Source: Woeseiaceae bacterium (GTDB taxonomy: Bacteria > Pseudomonadota > Gammaproteobacteria > Steroidobacterales > Woeseiaceae). Taken from it: a DNA stretch of 64,000 nucleotides. The first letter of the stretch is position 1. Each line of letters begins with the position of its first letter. The translations under genes and the position numbers were made by a program. Below are positions 24,816 to 35,606 of this stretch, piece by piece. A model generated the notes under the pieces. That model was given only the letters and a program-made list of their open reading frames with translations, was not told where the DNA came from and did no database searches. The stretch spans positions 1 through 64,000 of the forward strand of contig JABDQH010000059.1 in the NCBI GenBank assembly GCA_013042375.1, read 5' to 3'.

Positions 24816-25416
24816 CCGCCGCGATGCCCGCCTCGCCCTCGAGCCTCGCGATCACGGCCTCCAGGCTCGTCGACTTGATCTCGGAATCGAATTCGCTGCG
24901 GAAATTGCGCACGTAGGACACGCCCTCGATAACCACGTTGAAAACCAGCCACCCCGCCTTGCGTTTTACGAGTTCGTAGTCGACGGCTGCCTTGCTGCCG
25001 TCGTCGAGATCGACCGTGCTGCGCACCTTGCTGCGCTTCTTCGTCGTGTCGCCGCGAAACGGCAGAACCGTGATCTTGTCGGGGTCGAACTCGAGGATAC
25101 CGTCGGAGTACTTGCGCAGCAGCGCCTGGTAGAACGCCTCGATGAAGCGTTGCTGCTGCTCCGGGCTCGCCGTGCGCCAGTGCCGGGCGAGGACGAGCTG
25201 CGCCGCAAAACGGCGATCGAAGCGCGGCAGCAGGATGCCGTCAATAATCTCGTACAGTTGGTCGCGATTCTCGGCCAGCTCTTCTTTACGGCCATCGAGC
25301 TGCTCTGCGAGCAGCGTTACCGCATCCTGCACCACGGCGTTGGGCGAATCATCGGCCGCTGCGCCGCCCGCGATTAGCAGAAAGGCCGCAATGGCGAGTT
25401 GAACGCTACGTATCAT
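24808..25416 (-). CDS. mlaC: MlaC periplasmic phospholipid carrier
   Basis: A 202-residue periplasmic protein with signal peptide (LAIAAFLLIAGGAAA) that shuttles phospholipid between MlaA and MlaD. Family features include LLPRFDRRFAAQLVLARHWR, SPEQQQRFIEAFYQALLRKY and the C-terminal GWLVFNVVIEGVSYVRNFRS. It lies 6 bases downstream of mlaD. Confidence 0.95.
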   Translation of the reverse strand: MIRSVQLAIAAFLLIAGGAAADDSPNAVVQDAVTLLAEQLDGRKEELAENRDQLYEIIDGILLPRFDRRFAAQLVLARHWRTASPEQQQRFIEAFYQALLRKYSDGILEFDPDKITVLPFRGDTTKKRSKVRSTVDLDDGSKAAVDYELVKRKAGWLVFNVVIEGVSYVRNFRSEFDSEIKSTSLEAVIARLEGEAGIAADE

Positions 25417-25422
25417 GATCTG

Positions 25423-25893
25423 CTACTCCTCGTCCTTGGAACCGGCATTCACGAGGAACTTGCCGATCAGGTTCTCGAGTACGATCGCCGACTGCGTGAA
25501 CAGGATCTCGCTGCCATCCTCGAGGTAGATGTCGGAACCGCCGGCCTGCAGGCCGACGTACTGGCTGCCGAGGATGCCCGAGGTCAGGATGCTGGCGTCC
25601 GTGTCTTCCGGGATCTGGTCGTAGCGCGCATCGATAACAAACTCGACGACGGCCTCGAGTGTCAGCGGATCGAAGTTGACACCCGTCACGCGCCCGATCG
25701 TGACACCCGACATCGTAACCGGCGCCCGTTCACGCAGGCTGCCGATATTCTCGAAACGCGCCTCCACGACGAACACGGAATCGGCTTCGAAATCGTCGCC
25801 GCCGGTCGTCTGCGTTGTCAGGAAGAACAAGGCGCTCATCCCGAGCAGAACGAACAATCCGGTTCCTATCTCAACTGAGCGGGTCTGCCGCAT
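25423..25893 (-). CDS. mlaD: MlaD MCE-domain protein
   Basis: A 156-residue inner-membrane-anchored MCE protein whose hexamer forms the lipid channel of the Mla transporter. One N-terminal helix (VEIGTGLFVLLGMSALFFL) is followed by a single MCE domain (RFENIGSLRERAPVTMSGVT) and a short C-terminal helical segment (QSAIVLENLIGKFLVNA). It is 9 bases after mlaE. Confidence 0.95.
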   Translation of the reverse strand: MRQTRSVEIGTGLFVLLGMSALFFLTTQTTGGDDFEADSVFVVEARFENIGSLRERAPVTMSGVTIGRVTGVNFDPLTLEAVVEFVIDARYDQIPEDTDASILTSGILGSQYVGLQAGGSDIYLEDGSEILFTQSAIVLENLIGKFLVNAGSKDEE

Positions 25894-25902
25894 GTCGCAT
25901 CC

Positions 25903-26676
25903 TCAAATAAGTACAGCCGTTATCATAAAGTCGAATACAAGCACCGTTATAGCTGTTATTACTACCGTGCGCGTCGTCGCGCGTCCGACACCTTCTGCCG
26001 TCGGGACCGTATTATAACCTTCCCAAACGGCGATCAGGCTCGCCGCGATGCCGAACACGATGCTCTTGTAAATTCCCTCACGCACATCGGCAGGTTCGAC
26101 CATGAGCTGGATTTGCTGCCAGAACGAGCCGACGTCGACCTGGAACAGCTCAACCCCGACGAGGTGCGCACCGAACAGGCCTACCGCGCTGAAGACGGCA
26201 GCCAGCAACGGCATCGCGATGACGCCGCCGAGAAAGCGCGGCACGACGACGCGGCGCACGGGGTTGACCGCCATCATCTCCATGGCCGACAGCTGGTCGG
26301 TCGCCTTCATCAACCCGATTTCGGAGGTCAGCGCCGTTCCGGCCCTGCCTGCAAACAGGATGGCCGTCATCACGGGCCCCAGCTCTTTCAGGAGCGCCAG
26401 CGCAGCGGCCACACCGGTCCAGTCCTCCGCATTGAAACGCGACATGTTCGAGTAGGCCTGCAGTGCCAGCACGGCACCAACGAAGAGACCACACACCATG
26501 ACGATAACGAGCGACAACGCGCCCGCATTGTAGACCTGCCCGACGACGACTCCGAAGCGGCTCGTCAGCATCGACGGCGAATGCCGCAGCAGCCGCAGGA
26601 AGAACAGCTGAAACGCGCCGAACGTTCGCGCGAACTCGACGAAGCTGTCGTAGATGTCCTGGGCCGTCCGGTGCAT
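25903..26676 (-). CDS. mlaE: MlaE permease
   Basis: A 257-residue inner-membrane permease of the phospholipid ABC transporter. It has an amphipathic N-terminus and five helices, with the conserved LKELGPVMTAILFAGRAGTA, SEIGLMKATDQLSAMEMMAV and the C-terminal GVGRATTRTVV. It overlaps mlaF by one base. Confidence 0.96.
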   Translation of the reverse strand: MHRTAQDIYDSFVEFARTFGAFQLFFLRLLRHSPSMLTSRFGVVVGQVYNAGALSLVIVMVCGLFVGAVLALQAYSNMSRFNAEDWTGVAAALALLKELGPVMTAILFAGRAGTALTSEIGLMKATDQLSAMEMMAVNPVRRVVVPRFLGGVIAMPLLAAVFSAVGLFGAHLVGVELFQVDVGSFWQQIQLMVEPADVREGIYKSIVFGIAASLIAVWEGYNTVPTAEGVGRATTRTVVITAITVLVFDFMITAVLI

Positions 26677-27488
26677 CAGGAGTCCCTGCCGAGCAGCTGC
26701 TCTTCGTAACTGGGCGCATCGTAGTGAAAGGCCACGGGACCGTCGGCCATACCGTGCATGAACTGGCGTACGAGAACCGACGTGGCCGTGCTCAGTTCAT
26801 CCGGGCTGCCCGACGCCGCGACCTGACCGTCCGACAGCAGGTAGCTGCAGTCCGCGACCGTCGCAACCTCCTGGACATCGTGGCTGACGATGATGCTCGT
26901 AATGCCGAGCGCGTCGTTCATGCGCCGCACGAGGCGCACGATGACGCCCATCGAGATCGGATCGAGGCCGACAAACGGCTCATCGTAGATCAGGATATCC
27001 GGGTCCATGACCATGGCACGCGCGAGCGCAACGCGCCGTGCCATACCGCCGGACAGCTCCGCCGGCATCAGGCCGGCCGCGCCGCGCAGGCCCACGGCAT
27101 GCAGCTTGGTCAGAACGATATGGCGAATCAGCCGATCGCTCAGGTTGGTGTGCTCGCGCAGCGGAAACGCGACATTTTCGAACACGCTGAGATCGGTCAG
27201 CAACGCACCATTCTGGAACAGCATGCCGAAGCGTCGCCGCAGCTGGTACAAGTGGCTGGTATTGAGCGTCGAGATATCGATGCCATCGACGAGAATCGTG
27301 CCCTGCTGCGGAATCAGCTGGCGCGTGATGAGCCTGAGCAGCGTCGTCTTGCCCGTGCCGCTCGGGCCCATGATCGCCGTAACCTCACCGCGCCGGATAT
27401 TCAGGTCCAGGCCATCGAAGATCGGCCTCGCCCCCCGGGAGTATTTCAGGTTCCGTATCTCGATCAGGTTGTCTGAGCCATCGCCCAA
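26676..27488 (-). CDS. mlaF: MlaF ATPase
   Basis: A 270-residue ABC ATPase powering Mla phospholipid transport. Walker A is GPSGTGKTT, the signature is AELSGGMARR, Walker B is ILIYDEPFVGLD, and the H-loop is IVSHD. The start is a TTG at 27488, supported by a strong GGGGGAG ribosome site seven bases upstream and no better in-frame codon. It is the first gene of the five-gene mla operon and is divergent from the SUF regulator. Confidence 0.95.
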   Translation of the reverse strand: MGDGSDNLIEIRNLKYSRGARPIFDGLDLNIRRGEVTAIMGPSGTGKTTLLRLITRQLIPQQGTILVDGIDISTLNTSHLYQLRRRFGMLFQNGALLTDLSVFENVAFPLREHTNLSDRLIRHIVLTKLHAVGLRGAAGLMPAELSGGMARRVALARAMVMDPDILIYDEPFVGLDPISMGVIVRLVRRMNDALGITSIIVSHDVQEVATVADCSYLLSDGQVAASGSPDELSTATSVLVRQFMHGMADGPVAFHYDAPSYEEQLLGRDS

Positions 27489-27618
27489 GGTTCGCTCCCC
27501 CGTTTGAAGCCGTTGAACGGGCCCTAGCCGCGGACCGGTCCGAGGCCGCGTAGGATAGCAAAAGGCCGTGTCGACTTACCCGATTATTGCTGAAAAATGT
27601 GGCCCCGGAGCTGAATCA

Positions 27619-27633
27619 GGACTAAAATAGTCC
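27619..27633. promoter_or_regulatory. IscR/Rrf2-type palindromic operator at the SUF regulator start
   Basis: GGACTA-AAA-TAGTCC is a perfect 6-3-6 palindrome ending three bases before the ATG at 27637. Its core matches the GACT-(AT-rich)-AGTC pattern known for type 1 IscR sites. TAAAAT inside it (27623-27628) could serve as a -10 box, which would start transcription almost at the ATG; no good -35 is visible. Autoregulation by the Rrf2 protein is the natural reading. Confidence 0.6.
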
Positions 27634-27636
27634 CCT

Positions 27637-28113
27637 ATGCTGAGAATCTCCCGACTTACAGACTACGGCACGGTGGTCCTGGCTCACCTCGCAACCCACC
27701 AGGCGGGCGTGTGCAGCGCTGCCGGGGTCGCTCAGGCGACGGGTATCGCGCCGCCCACGGTCAGCAAGCTGCTCAAGCTGCTGGCACGCGCGGAGCTCGT
27801 TTCCTCGACGCGCGGCGCCAACGGCGGTTACCGGCTGTCGCGCCCCCCGCAGGCGGTGACGGCCGCCGACATCATCGATGCGCTCGATGGGCCGGTTTCG
27901 ATCACCGAGTGCAGCACCGCGGAGGGAGACTGTGAACACGAGGGCGTTTGCACCGTCGGCAACGCCTGGCAACGCATTAACGTGGCGATTCGGCGCGCCT
28001 TGCAGGACGTCACTCTGAATGACCTGGTCGTCGCTGACGGCCCGGTGCCGACATTCCGCTTCGCCGGAGTGCCGATCGCCGTAGAGACCACAGCGGAAAA
28101 TCATGGCAACTGA
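27637..28113 (+). CDS. Rrf2-family SUF operon regulator
   Basis: A 158-residue winged-helix transcription factor of the SUF-associated Rrf2 group. The N-terminal helix-turn-helix is [20 protein letters not shown] through [20 protein letters not shown], the wing is [13 protein letters not shown], and three cysteines (Cys92, Cys99, Cys105) in the [15 protein letters not shown] segment form the expected Fe-S ligand set. It should sense cluster status and control the operon. It overlaps sufB by 11 bases. No ribosome site precedes the ATG, and the palindromic operator lies just upstream. Confidence 0.9.
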   Translation: MLRISRLTDYGTVVLAHLATHQAGVCSAAGVAQATGIAPPTVSKLLKLLARAELVSSTRGANGGYRLSRPPQAVTAADIIDALDGPVSITECSTAEGDCEHEGVCTVGNAWQRINVAIRRALQDVTLNDLVVADGPVPTFRFAGVPIAVETTAENHGN

Positions 28114-29551
28114 ATCAGAACAACTCGAAAGCCTCGTCAACCGGCGCTATGAGCACGGCTTCGTCACGGACATCGCGACGGACAGCCTGCCCCCCGGCCT
28201 TGACGAAAACGTCGTACGCGCCATTTCGGCGCGTAAGAACGAACCGGAATGGCTGCTCGAATGGCGGCTGCAGGCCTATCGCCAGTGGCTCGAGATGGAC
28301 GAACCCGAGTGGGCGCATGTGCATTACCCGAAGATCGATTACGACGCGATCTCCTACTACTCTGCACCCAAGTCCGACGAAGATCGCCCGAAGAGCCTCG
28401 ATGAAGTCGATCCGAAGCTCCTCGAAACCTACGACAAGCTCGGTATCCCCCTGCATGAACGGGCCCGCCTCGCGGGCGTTGCCGTCGATGCCGTATTCGA
28501 CAGCGTCTCGGTAACGACGACGTTCAAGGAAAAGCTCTCCGAGGCCGGCGTCATTTTCTGCTCCTTCTCGGAAGCCGTGCAGGACCACCCGGACCTCGTG
28601 CGCAAGTACCTCGGCTCGGTCGTGCCGCGGCGCGACAACTTTTTCGCGGCACTTAATTCCGCGGTCTTCAGCGATGGCTCGTTCGTCTATATCCCGAAGG
28701 GCGTACGCTGCCCGATGGAATTGTCGACCTACTTCCGCATCAATGCCGCCAACACGGGCCAGTTCGAACGTACGCTGGTCGTCGCCGACGAGGGCAGCTA
28801 CGTGTCCTACCTCGAGGGCTGCACGGCGCCGATGCGCGACGAAAACCAGCTGCATGCGGCCGTCGTCGAACTGGTCGCGCTTGACGATGCCGAGATCAAG
28901 TACTCGACGGTGCAGAACTGGTACCCGGGCGACGAGCAAGGCAGGGGCGGCATTTACAACTTCGTCACCAAGCGCGGCGACTGCCGCGGGGCGAATTCCA
29001 AGATCTCGTGGACACAGGTCGAGACCGGCTCGGCCATCACGTGGAAGTATCCGAGCTGCCTGCTGCGCGGCGAAAACTCGGTCGGCGAGTTCTACTCGGT
29101 TGCCGTCACCAATAACCTGCAGCAAGCGGACACCGGGACGAAGATGATTCACATCGGGCGCAACACGCGTTCGACCATCGTCTCGAAAGGCATCTCGGCG
29201 GGCCGGGCCCAGCAGTCCTACCGCGGGCTCGTGCGGGTCATGCCGCAGGCAGCGGGGGCGCGCAACCATACGCAGTGCGACTCGCTCCTGATTGGCAAGG
29301 ACTGCGGCGCACACACGTTTCCCTACATGGAAATCAAACACCCGTCTGCGAAAGTCGAGCACGAGGCAACAACGTCGAAGATCTCGGCGAACCAGCTCTT
29401 CTACTGCAGGCAACGCGGCATTTCCGAAGAAGATGCCGTCAACATGATCGTCAACGGCTTCTGCAAGGAAGTCTTCAAGGAACTCCCGATGGAATTCGCC
29501 GTCGAGGCACAGGCACTGCTGAATGTCAGCCTCGAAGGCGCGGTCGGCTAG
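28103..29551 (+). CDS. sufB: Fe-S cluster scaffold SufB
   Basis: A 482-residue scaffold subunit of the SufBC2D complex on which [Fe-S] clusters are built. Conserved motifs include [60 protein letters not shown] and the C-terminal [18 protein letters not shown]. Its start overlaps the regulator gene, and sufC begins eight bases after its stop, so the operon is tightly translated. Confidence 0.97.
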   Translation: MATESEQLESLVNRRYEHGFVTDIATDSLPPGLDENVVRAISARKNEPEWLLEWRLQAYRQWLEMDEPEWAHVHYPKIDYDAISYYSAPKSDEDRPKSLDEVDPKLLETYDKLGIPLHERARLAGVAVDAVFDSVSVTTTFKEKLSEAGVIFCSFSEAVQDHPDLVRKYLGSVVPRRDNFFAALNSAVFSDGSFVYIPKGVRCPMELSTYFRINAANTGQFERTLVVADEGSYVSYLEGCTAPMRDENQLHAAVVELVALDDAEIKYSTVQNWYPGDEQGRGGIYNFVTKRGDCRGANSKISWTQVETGSAITWKYPSCLLRGENSVGEFYSVAVTNNLQQADTGTKMIHIGRNTRSTIVSKGISAGRAQQSYRGLVRVMPQAAGARNHTQCDSLLIGKDCGAHTFPYMEIKHPSAKVEHEATTSKISANQLFYCRQRGISEEDAVNMIVNGFCKEVFKELPMEFAVEAQALLNVSLEGAVG

Positions 29552-29559
29552 GAATAGAC

Positions 29560-30308
<749 letters not shown>

Positions 30309-30312
<4 letters not shown>

Positions 30313-31496
30313 TCACTACGCCCATCGATGCGCTGCGCGATATCGTCGGGCGCTTTCCGACGACCCGTGACGAGGACTGGAAGTACACCGACCTCGCCCG
30401 GGCGCGCGACATCTCGTCGCGCTGGCTTGATGAAGGCGGTACCCGTCCGTCCGAGACACCCGATATCGCAGACCTCGTCGGCGATATCGACGCCGACTGG
30501 TTCGTCATAGCCAACGGCCGGCTTGCCGACATCCCGATCGTCGACGGCGTCTCGGTGGAGAAGATCAACGAGCTGCCGGCCGGCGACAACGCGCTCGCCG
30601 AATTCAACGCCGCCCTGCTCGATTCCGGCCTGCGTCTGCGCATCGAGGGACGGCCGGGCAAACCAGTCGGGCTGCTGTTCATCGACGAAGCCGGCTCCCC
30701 GTCGGTATCGCAGGGCTTTGTCGAGGTCGCTTTCGAGCCCGGCTCCCGCGGCGAAGTCTTCGAATATCACGCCTCGCGGGGCACGGGTGAGCACTACAGC
30801 AATACGATTCTGTGCATCGACATCGGTGACGATGCCGTCGCGCATCACGTGCGCCTGCAGGATCGCGCGCTCGATCACGTGCAGACGCATCGCACGACGG
30901 TCAGCGTTGGCCGCGATGCGCACTTCGAATCGGCCAGTTTCGACCTCGGCGGCGGGCTCGTGCGCAACGACGTCGCCATCGACATCGCCCAGCCGGGCGC
31001 CACGGTAAATTTCGCCGGCCTGTACCTGGCCGGCGACGGCCAGCACGTCGACAACCACACGCGCGTCGATCACCGTGTGGGGCCCGCGACGTCACGCCAG
31101 GAATATCGCGGCATCCTGAACGGCAAATGCCGCTGCGTCTGGAACGGCAAGGCGATCGTCCATGAGGGTGCCGACGGTACCGATGCCGACCAGGCCAATC
31201 ACAATCTCTTGCTCTCGGCCCACGCGGAGATCGATGCCAAGCCGGAACTCGAAATCTACACCGACGACGTCAAGTGCAGTCACGGCACGACGGTCGGTCA
31301 GCTCGACGAGACGGCGCTCTTCTACCTGCGGACGCGTGGACTCGACCCGCAACGCGCCACCGAGGTGCTGACGCACGCGTTTGCAGCCGGACTCGTATCC
31401 CGTATACCGGTCGAGGCGGCGCAAGAGCCGGTATCGCGCCTCATGGAACGACGGCTCGGCGAGCTGATCCGTTCCGAGGAGGACTACACGGCATGA
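30309..31496 (+). CDS. sufD: Fe-S assembly protein SufD
   Basis: A 395-residue partner of SufB in the SufBC2D scaffold. Typical features are the N-terminal [11 protein letters not shown], the beta-helix core, [20 protein letters not shown] and [20 protein letters not shown] near the C-terminus. It overlaps sufC and sufS by four bases on each side. Confidence 0.96.
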
Positions 31497-32728
31497 TCGC
31501 CAGGGCAGAGATGGTCAACGCACATCACTGGCGGGCGGACTTCCCTGCGCTCGACCAGTCGGTGCACGGCAATCCGCTGATCTATCTCGACAGCGCGGCG
31601 TCGGCCCAGCAGCCGGCATCCGTCATCGACACCGTGGCGCGCTACCAGCGTGAGGATCACTCCAATGTCCACCGCGGCGTGCATACACTCAGTCATCGCG
31701 CGACCGAAGCTTACGAGGGTGCTCGCGACAAGATCGCGGGTTTCATCAATGCGAACTCGCGCACCGAGATCGTGCTGACCAGCGGCACGACCGAATCGAT
31801 CAATCTCGTCGCGCAGAGTTTTTGCCGCCCTCGCCTGCAGCCGGGTGACACGATCGTAATCAGCCATCTCGAGCATCACGCCAACATCGTGCCGTGGCAA
31901 CTCGTGTGCGAACAAACCGGCGCCGAACTTGCCGTCGCGCCGATCGATGAGCGCGGCGAAATCGATGTCGAGGCGATGCTCGCGCTCATCGATGACAAGA
32001 CTTTCCTGGTCGGCATTTCGCACGTCGCGAATGCGCTGGGCACGATCTGCCCGGTCGAACGCATCATCGAACACGCCCGGGCGCGTGAAATTCCGGTTCT
32101 CGTCGACGGTGCGCAAGCCGTCCCGCACATGCAGGTCGACGTCCAGGCACTCGACTGCGACTTCTATGCATTCTCCGGACACAAGATGTTCGGCCCTACG
32201 GGCACGGGTGTCCTGTGGGGCCGTGAAGACCTGCTCGACACCATGCCCCCGTGGCAAGGCGGGGGCGACATGATCCTTGAAGTCACCTTCGACCGGACGA
32301 CGTGGAACGAACTGCCCTACAAGTTCGAAGCCGGTACGCCCAACATCTCGGGCGTCATCGGCCTCGGCGCCGCCATCGACTACCTGCGGGACATCGGCAT
32401 GCAAAACGTCGCAGCCTACGAGAACGACGTGCATGACTACATGGTTGCCGAACTAGCGAAGGTCGACGGTATTCGCCTGGTCGGCGAAGCCCGCCGCAAG
32501 GCGAGTGTGCAGTCCTTCCTGCTCGACGATATCCACTCACACGATGTCGGTACGATCCTCGACCATCAGGGCGTCGCCATCCGCACCGGTCACCACTGCG
32601 CCATGCCGGTCATGCAGTACTTCGGGATTCCGGGCACGGCCCGCGCCTCGTTGGCCCTCTATAACAACCGCGAGGACATCGACCGCCTCGTCGCCGCACT
32701 GCAAAAAGCGCGGGAAATCTTCGCGTGA
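31493..32728 (+). CDS. sufS: Cysteine desulphurase SufS
   Basis: A 411-residue PLP-dependent group II cysteine desulphurase that takes sulphur from cysteine for cluster assembly. The PLP lysine is Lys231 in SGHKMFGPTGTGVLWG, and the persulphide cysteine is Cys369 in RTGHHCAMP. The N-terminal segment LIYLDSAASAQQP and DHSNVHRGVHTLS are canonical. The ATG at 31493 overlaps the sufD stop; an ATG six codons later is possible. A SufU partner follows instead of SufE. Confidence 0.97.
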   Translation: MIARAEMVNAHHWRADFPALDQSVHGNPLIYLDSAASAQQPASVIDTVARYQREDHSNVHRGVHTLSHRATEAYEGARDKIAGFINANSRTEIVLTSGTTESINLVAQSFCRPRLQPGDTIVISHLEHHANIVPWQLVCEQTGAELAVAPIDERGEIDVEAMLALIDDKTFLVGISHVANALGTICPVERIIEHARAREIPVLVDGAQAVPHMQVDVQALDCDFYAFSGHKMFGPTGTGVLWGREDLLDTMPPWQGGGDMILEVTFDRTTWNELPYKFEAGTPNISGVIGLGAAIDYLRDIGMQNVAAYENDVHDYMVAELAKVDGIRLVGEARRKASVQSFLLDDIHSHDVGTILDHQGVAIRTGHHCAMPVMQYFGIPGTARASLALYNNREDIDRLVAALQKAREIFA

Positions 32729-33180
32729 CCGAGATGCAGGATCTTTATCGCGAGCTGATTCTCGACCACTCGAGGAAACCACGGCATTTCGGCTGCCTGG
32801 AAGACGCGACGCATACGGCGGACGGCATCAATGCGTTGTGTGGCGACAGGCTGACGTTGTATGTGCAGGTCGACGATCACGGGCTGATCCGTCGTTCGAG
32901 CTTCGACGGCAGCGGCTGCGCCATCTCGGTCGCGTCGGCATCGCTGATGACCGCTGCCATCACGGGACTGCACGTGACCCGGGCCGCATCCTGCATCGAC
33001 GAAATTGCCGCACGACTCACGGAAGGCGCGGCCAGCACCGGGGTGAGCCCCGAGCTCGAGAAGCTCGTTGCTCTCGATGGCGTGCGCCGCTATCCCGGGC
33101 GCGTCAAGTGTGCGACGCTCGCCTGGCGGACCTTGCAGGCCGCTCTCAACAACGCCGGCACGCCGGCGACGACGGAGTAA
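32725..33180 (+). CDS. sufU: SufU sulphur-transfer protein
   Basis: A 151-residue SufU/IscU-like protein that accepts sulphur from SufS. All four zinc ligands known from Gram-positive SufU are present: Cys39 and Asp41 in ALCGDR, Cys65 in GSGCAIS and Cys129 in RVKCATLAW, along with the SufU-type insertion between the second and third cysteines. The start is GTG at 32725 overlapping the sufS stop (GTGA), or ATG at 32734. This makes the operon a SufSU type rather than the SufSE type of E. coli. Confidence 0.93.
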   Translation: MTEMQDLYRELILDHSRKPRHFGCLEDATHTADGINALCGDRLTLYVQVDDHGLIRRSSFDGSGCAISVASASLMTAAITGLHVTRAASCIDEIAARLTEGAASTGVSPELEKLVALDGVRRYPGRVKCATLAWRTLQAALNNAGTPATTE

Positions 33181-33189
33181 GGACACACG

Positions 33190-33741
33190 ATGTTCGGGCA
33201 CGATAACGAACCCGTAACGCTGACGCGTGACGTCAGGGCGATCGTTGTACCTATCGGCGAGGCCATCACGCTCGACAAGGGCACCGAAGGCTTTATCACG
33301 CAGGCGCTTGGCGGCAGTTTCACCGTGTACATCGAAGGCAACCTGTTCCGCATCTCGGGCATCGACGCCGACGCCCTCGGCAAGGAACCCGTCGAGCCGC
33401 CGTCGGTACCCGAAAACGCCACCGACGCCGATATCCAAAGTGTAATCTGGGAACAACTCAAGACCTGCTACGACCCGGAAATTCCGGTGGATATCGTCAA
33501 TCTCGGCCTGGTCTACAAGTGCGAGGTCACGCCGCTCGGCAACGGCGAACGCTCGGTCGATGTAGAAATGACGCTCACGGCACCGGGTTGCGGCATGGGC
33601 GACGTCATCGTCCAGGATGCGCGCGAGAAAATCGCAATCGTGCCCACGGTGTCCGACGTGAAGGTCGAACTGGTGTTCGATCCGCCGTGGAACATCGGTA
33701 TGATGAGCGACGAGGCGCGCCTGCAAACGGGCATGATGTAG
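33190..33741 (+). CDS. sufT: SufT Fe-S maturation protein (DUF59/MIP18 family)
   Basis: A 183-residue protein with a short N-terminal beta domain (VPIGEAITLDKGTEGFITQA) and a MIP18/DUF59 domain (YDPEIPVDIVNLGLVYKCEV, LTAPGCGMGDVIVQDAREK, ELVFDPPWN). SufT helps mature Fe-S proteins in bacteria. It closes the operon nine bases after sufU, and no sufA or sufE is seen. Confidence 0.93.
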   Translation: MFGHDNEPVTLTRDVRAIVVPIGEAITLDKGTEGFITQALGGSFTVYIEGNLFRISGIDADALGKEPVEPPSVPENATDADIQSVIWEQLKTCYDPEIPVDIVNLGLVYKCEVTPLGNGERSVDVEMTLTAPGCGMGDVIVQDAREKIAIVPTVSDVKVELVFDPPWNIGMMSDEARLQTGMM

Positions 33742-33773
33742 CGGCGCGCCAAGATAGTGTGAGCAGGACCAAA

Positions 33774-34265
33774 ATGAAGACGCTGACGATCGTTCGCCAC
33801 GCAAAGTCGAGCTGGAAAGACGCGACACTGCCGGACCGCAAACGCCCGCTGAACAAGCGCGGCGAGCGCGACGCTCCCGAGATGGGCCGGCGAATCAAGG
33901 AATATGGCATCCGCCCGTCCCTGATCATCTCGAGCCCGGCGACGCGCGCCTGGACCACCGCCCGCATCGTTGCCCTCGAGATTGGCTACCCGCGCGAGTT
34001 CCTGCATAAGGAAGACAGCCTGTACCTCGCTTCAGTCGACGAGATCCTCGATGTGATCGTTGCGCAGGACGCAGGCTTCAACAACCTGATGCTGGTCGGC
34101 CACAATCCCGGCCTGACCGATCTCGTCAATTATTTCGTGCCGGGTCTGACCGGCAACCTGCCTACGGCCGGCATCGTGTCGGTCGAAATCGATAGCGACG
34201 ACTGGAGCCTCTACGATCGGCCCGAGGCGACACTGCTGGTTCACGACTGGCCGAAGAAAACCTGA
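33774..34265 (+). CDS. SixA-type histidine phosphatase
   Basis: A 163-residue phosphoglycerate-mutase-superfamily phosphatase. The catalytic RHG-type motif is TIVRHAKSSW and the second histidine is in LVGHNPGLTDLV. SixA in E. coli dephosphorylates histidine phosphoproteins of the nitrogen-related phosphotransferase system; function here is inferred. The ATG at 33774 has AGGA upstream; the longer frame overlapping sufT is rejected. It is 32 bases after sufT and convergent with sdaA. Confidence 0.85.
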   Translation: MKTLTIVRHAKSSWKDATLPDRKRPLNKRGERDAPEMGRRIKEYGIRPSLIISSPATRAWTTARIVALEIGYPREFLHKEDSLYLASVDEILDVIVAQDAGFNNLMLVGHNPGLTDLVNYFVPGLTGNLPTAGIVSVEIDSDDWSLYDRPEATLLVHDWPKKT

Positions 34266-34283
34266 CTCGGCGGCTGCGCCCGG

Positions 34284-35591
34284 TTAGCACTCGGGAACGT
34301 TGACCGCGAGCCCGCCCTGCGACGTTTCCTTGTAACGTGCCGACATGTCGAGGCCCGTCTGCCGCATGGTCGCGATGACCTGGTCGAGCGTGACCTTGTG
34401 CGTGCCGTCACCGTGCATGGCCAGCCGCGCGGCATTGATCGCCTTGACCGCGCCCATCGCATTGCGCTCGATGCAGGGGATCTGGACGAGCCCGCCAATC
34501 GGGTCGCAGGTCAGCCCGAGATTGTGTTCCATGCCGATCTCCGCGGCCTCCTCCACGTGATCGTTGGAACCGCCAAGCGTCGCCGCCAGCCCGCCTGCCG
34601 CCATGGAGCACGCAACACCGACCTCACCCTGGCAGCCCATCTCGGCCCCGGATATCGACGCGTTGACCTTGTAAAGGATGCCGATCGCGCCGGCCGTCAG
34701 CAGGAAACGCCGGACGCCGTCGTCGGATGCCTTCGGGACGAAGGTCGCATAGTAGCGAATCACGGCCGGAATAATACCCGCGGCACCGTTCGTCGGCGAC
34801 GTTACGACACGCCCCCCGGCCGCATTCTCCTCGTTGACGGCGATCGCCCAGGCATTCACCCACTCCATGGCATCCGGCGCCTGGGGCTCACCGCGGCCTG
34901 ACAGCGATCGATACAATTTCGATGCGCGGCGAGCGACCGCCATCTTGCCCGGCAACACGCCTTCGGTACGCAGGCCGCGATCCATACAGGCCTGCATCGC
35001 AGTCCAGATAGCATCGAGTCCCTCGCGGATCGCGGCTTCGCTGCGCCACGCCATCTCGTTGTGCATGACCAGCTCGGCGATCGCCATGCGCTCGGTGGCG
35101 GCGGTCTCGAGCAAGGACTTGCTCGTCGTATACGGCAGCCTCGCCACGATGTCCTGGCCGGCCGGCTCCACCTCGTCGCCGCGTGCGATGAAACCGCCAC
35201 CGAGCGAGTAATAGGTCTCCTGCTGCAGCACGTTGCCGTCGTTGCCGAGAGCCGCGAAGACCATGCCGTTGGTATGTCGCTCGAGCTCACGTTCATAGTC
35301 GAAGTCGATGTCGACCCGACCCTGGCTGCGAATGGCGGCGAGGATGTCATCGATCGCATCCGGGTCAATGCTCTCGGGTTCATGGCCGGCCAGGCCCAGC
35401 AGGATCGCGGCATCGGTACCGTGCCCCTTGCCGGTCCAGGCCAGCGAGCCATGCAGGGTCACACGATACCGGGCTGCTCCGACATCGCTGGCCGACATCG
35501 CAAATGCACGTGCCGCCTTCATCGGCCCGACCGTGTGCGAGCTGGACGGGCCGATGCCTACCTTGAAGATATCGAAAACGCTGATCGCCAT
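34284..35591 (-). CDS. sdaA: L-serine dehydratase, Fe-S type
   Basis: A 435-residue single-chain (alpha/beta fused) L-serine ammonia-lyase converting serine to pyruvate and ammonia. The N-terminal motif is [20 protein letters not shown]. Cluster cysteines are in [19 protein letters not shown] and [19 protein letters not shown]. The C-terminus ends in the conserved glycine-rich tail and a cysteine ([11 protein letters not shown]), which in relatives occupies the active site. It depends on a [4Fe-4S] cluster, in keeping with the adjacent SUF operon. It lies 15 bases after putA. Confidence 0.96.
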   Translation of the reverse strand: MAISVFDIFKVGIGPSSSHTVGPMKAARAFAMSASDVGAARYRVTLHGSLAWTGKGHGTDAAILLGLAGHEPESIDPDAIDDILAAIRSQGRVDIDFDYERELERHTNGMVFAALGNDGNVLQQETYYSLGGGFIARGDEVEPAGQDIVARLPYTTSKSLLETAATERMAIAELVMHNEMAWRSEAAIREGLDAIWTAMQACMDRGLRTEGVLPGKMAVARRASKLYRSLSGRGEPQAPDAMEWVNAWAIAVNEENAAGGRVVTSPTNGAAGIIPAVIRYYATFVPKASDDGVRRFLLTAGAIGILYKVNASISGAEMGCQGEVGVACSMAAGGLAATLGGSNDHVEEAAEIGMEHNLGLTCDPIGGLVQIPCIERNAMGAVKAINAARLAMHGDGTHKVTLDQVIATMRQTGLDMSARYKETSQGGLAVNVPEC

Positions 35592-35606
35592 CGAGGCCCG
35601 CCCGCG

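Noticed and set aside
28115-29413. 432-codon minus-strand open frame antisense to sufB
   Set aside because: It is a shadow of the well-supported sufB coding sequence; the peptide shows no family features.
32659-33828. 389-codon minus-strand open frame across sufU-sufT
   Set aside because: It covers three real genes on the other strand with intact motifs and has no recognisable domain.
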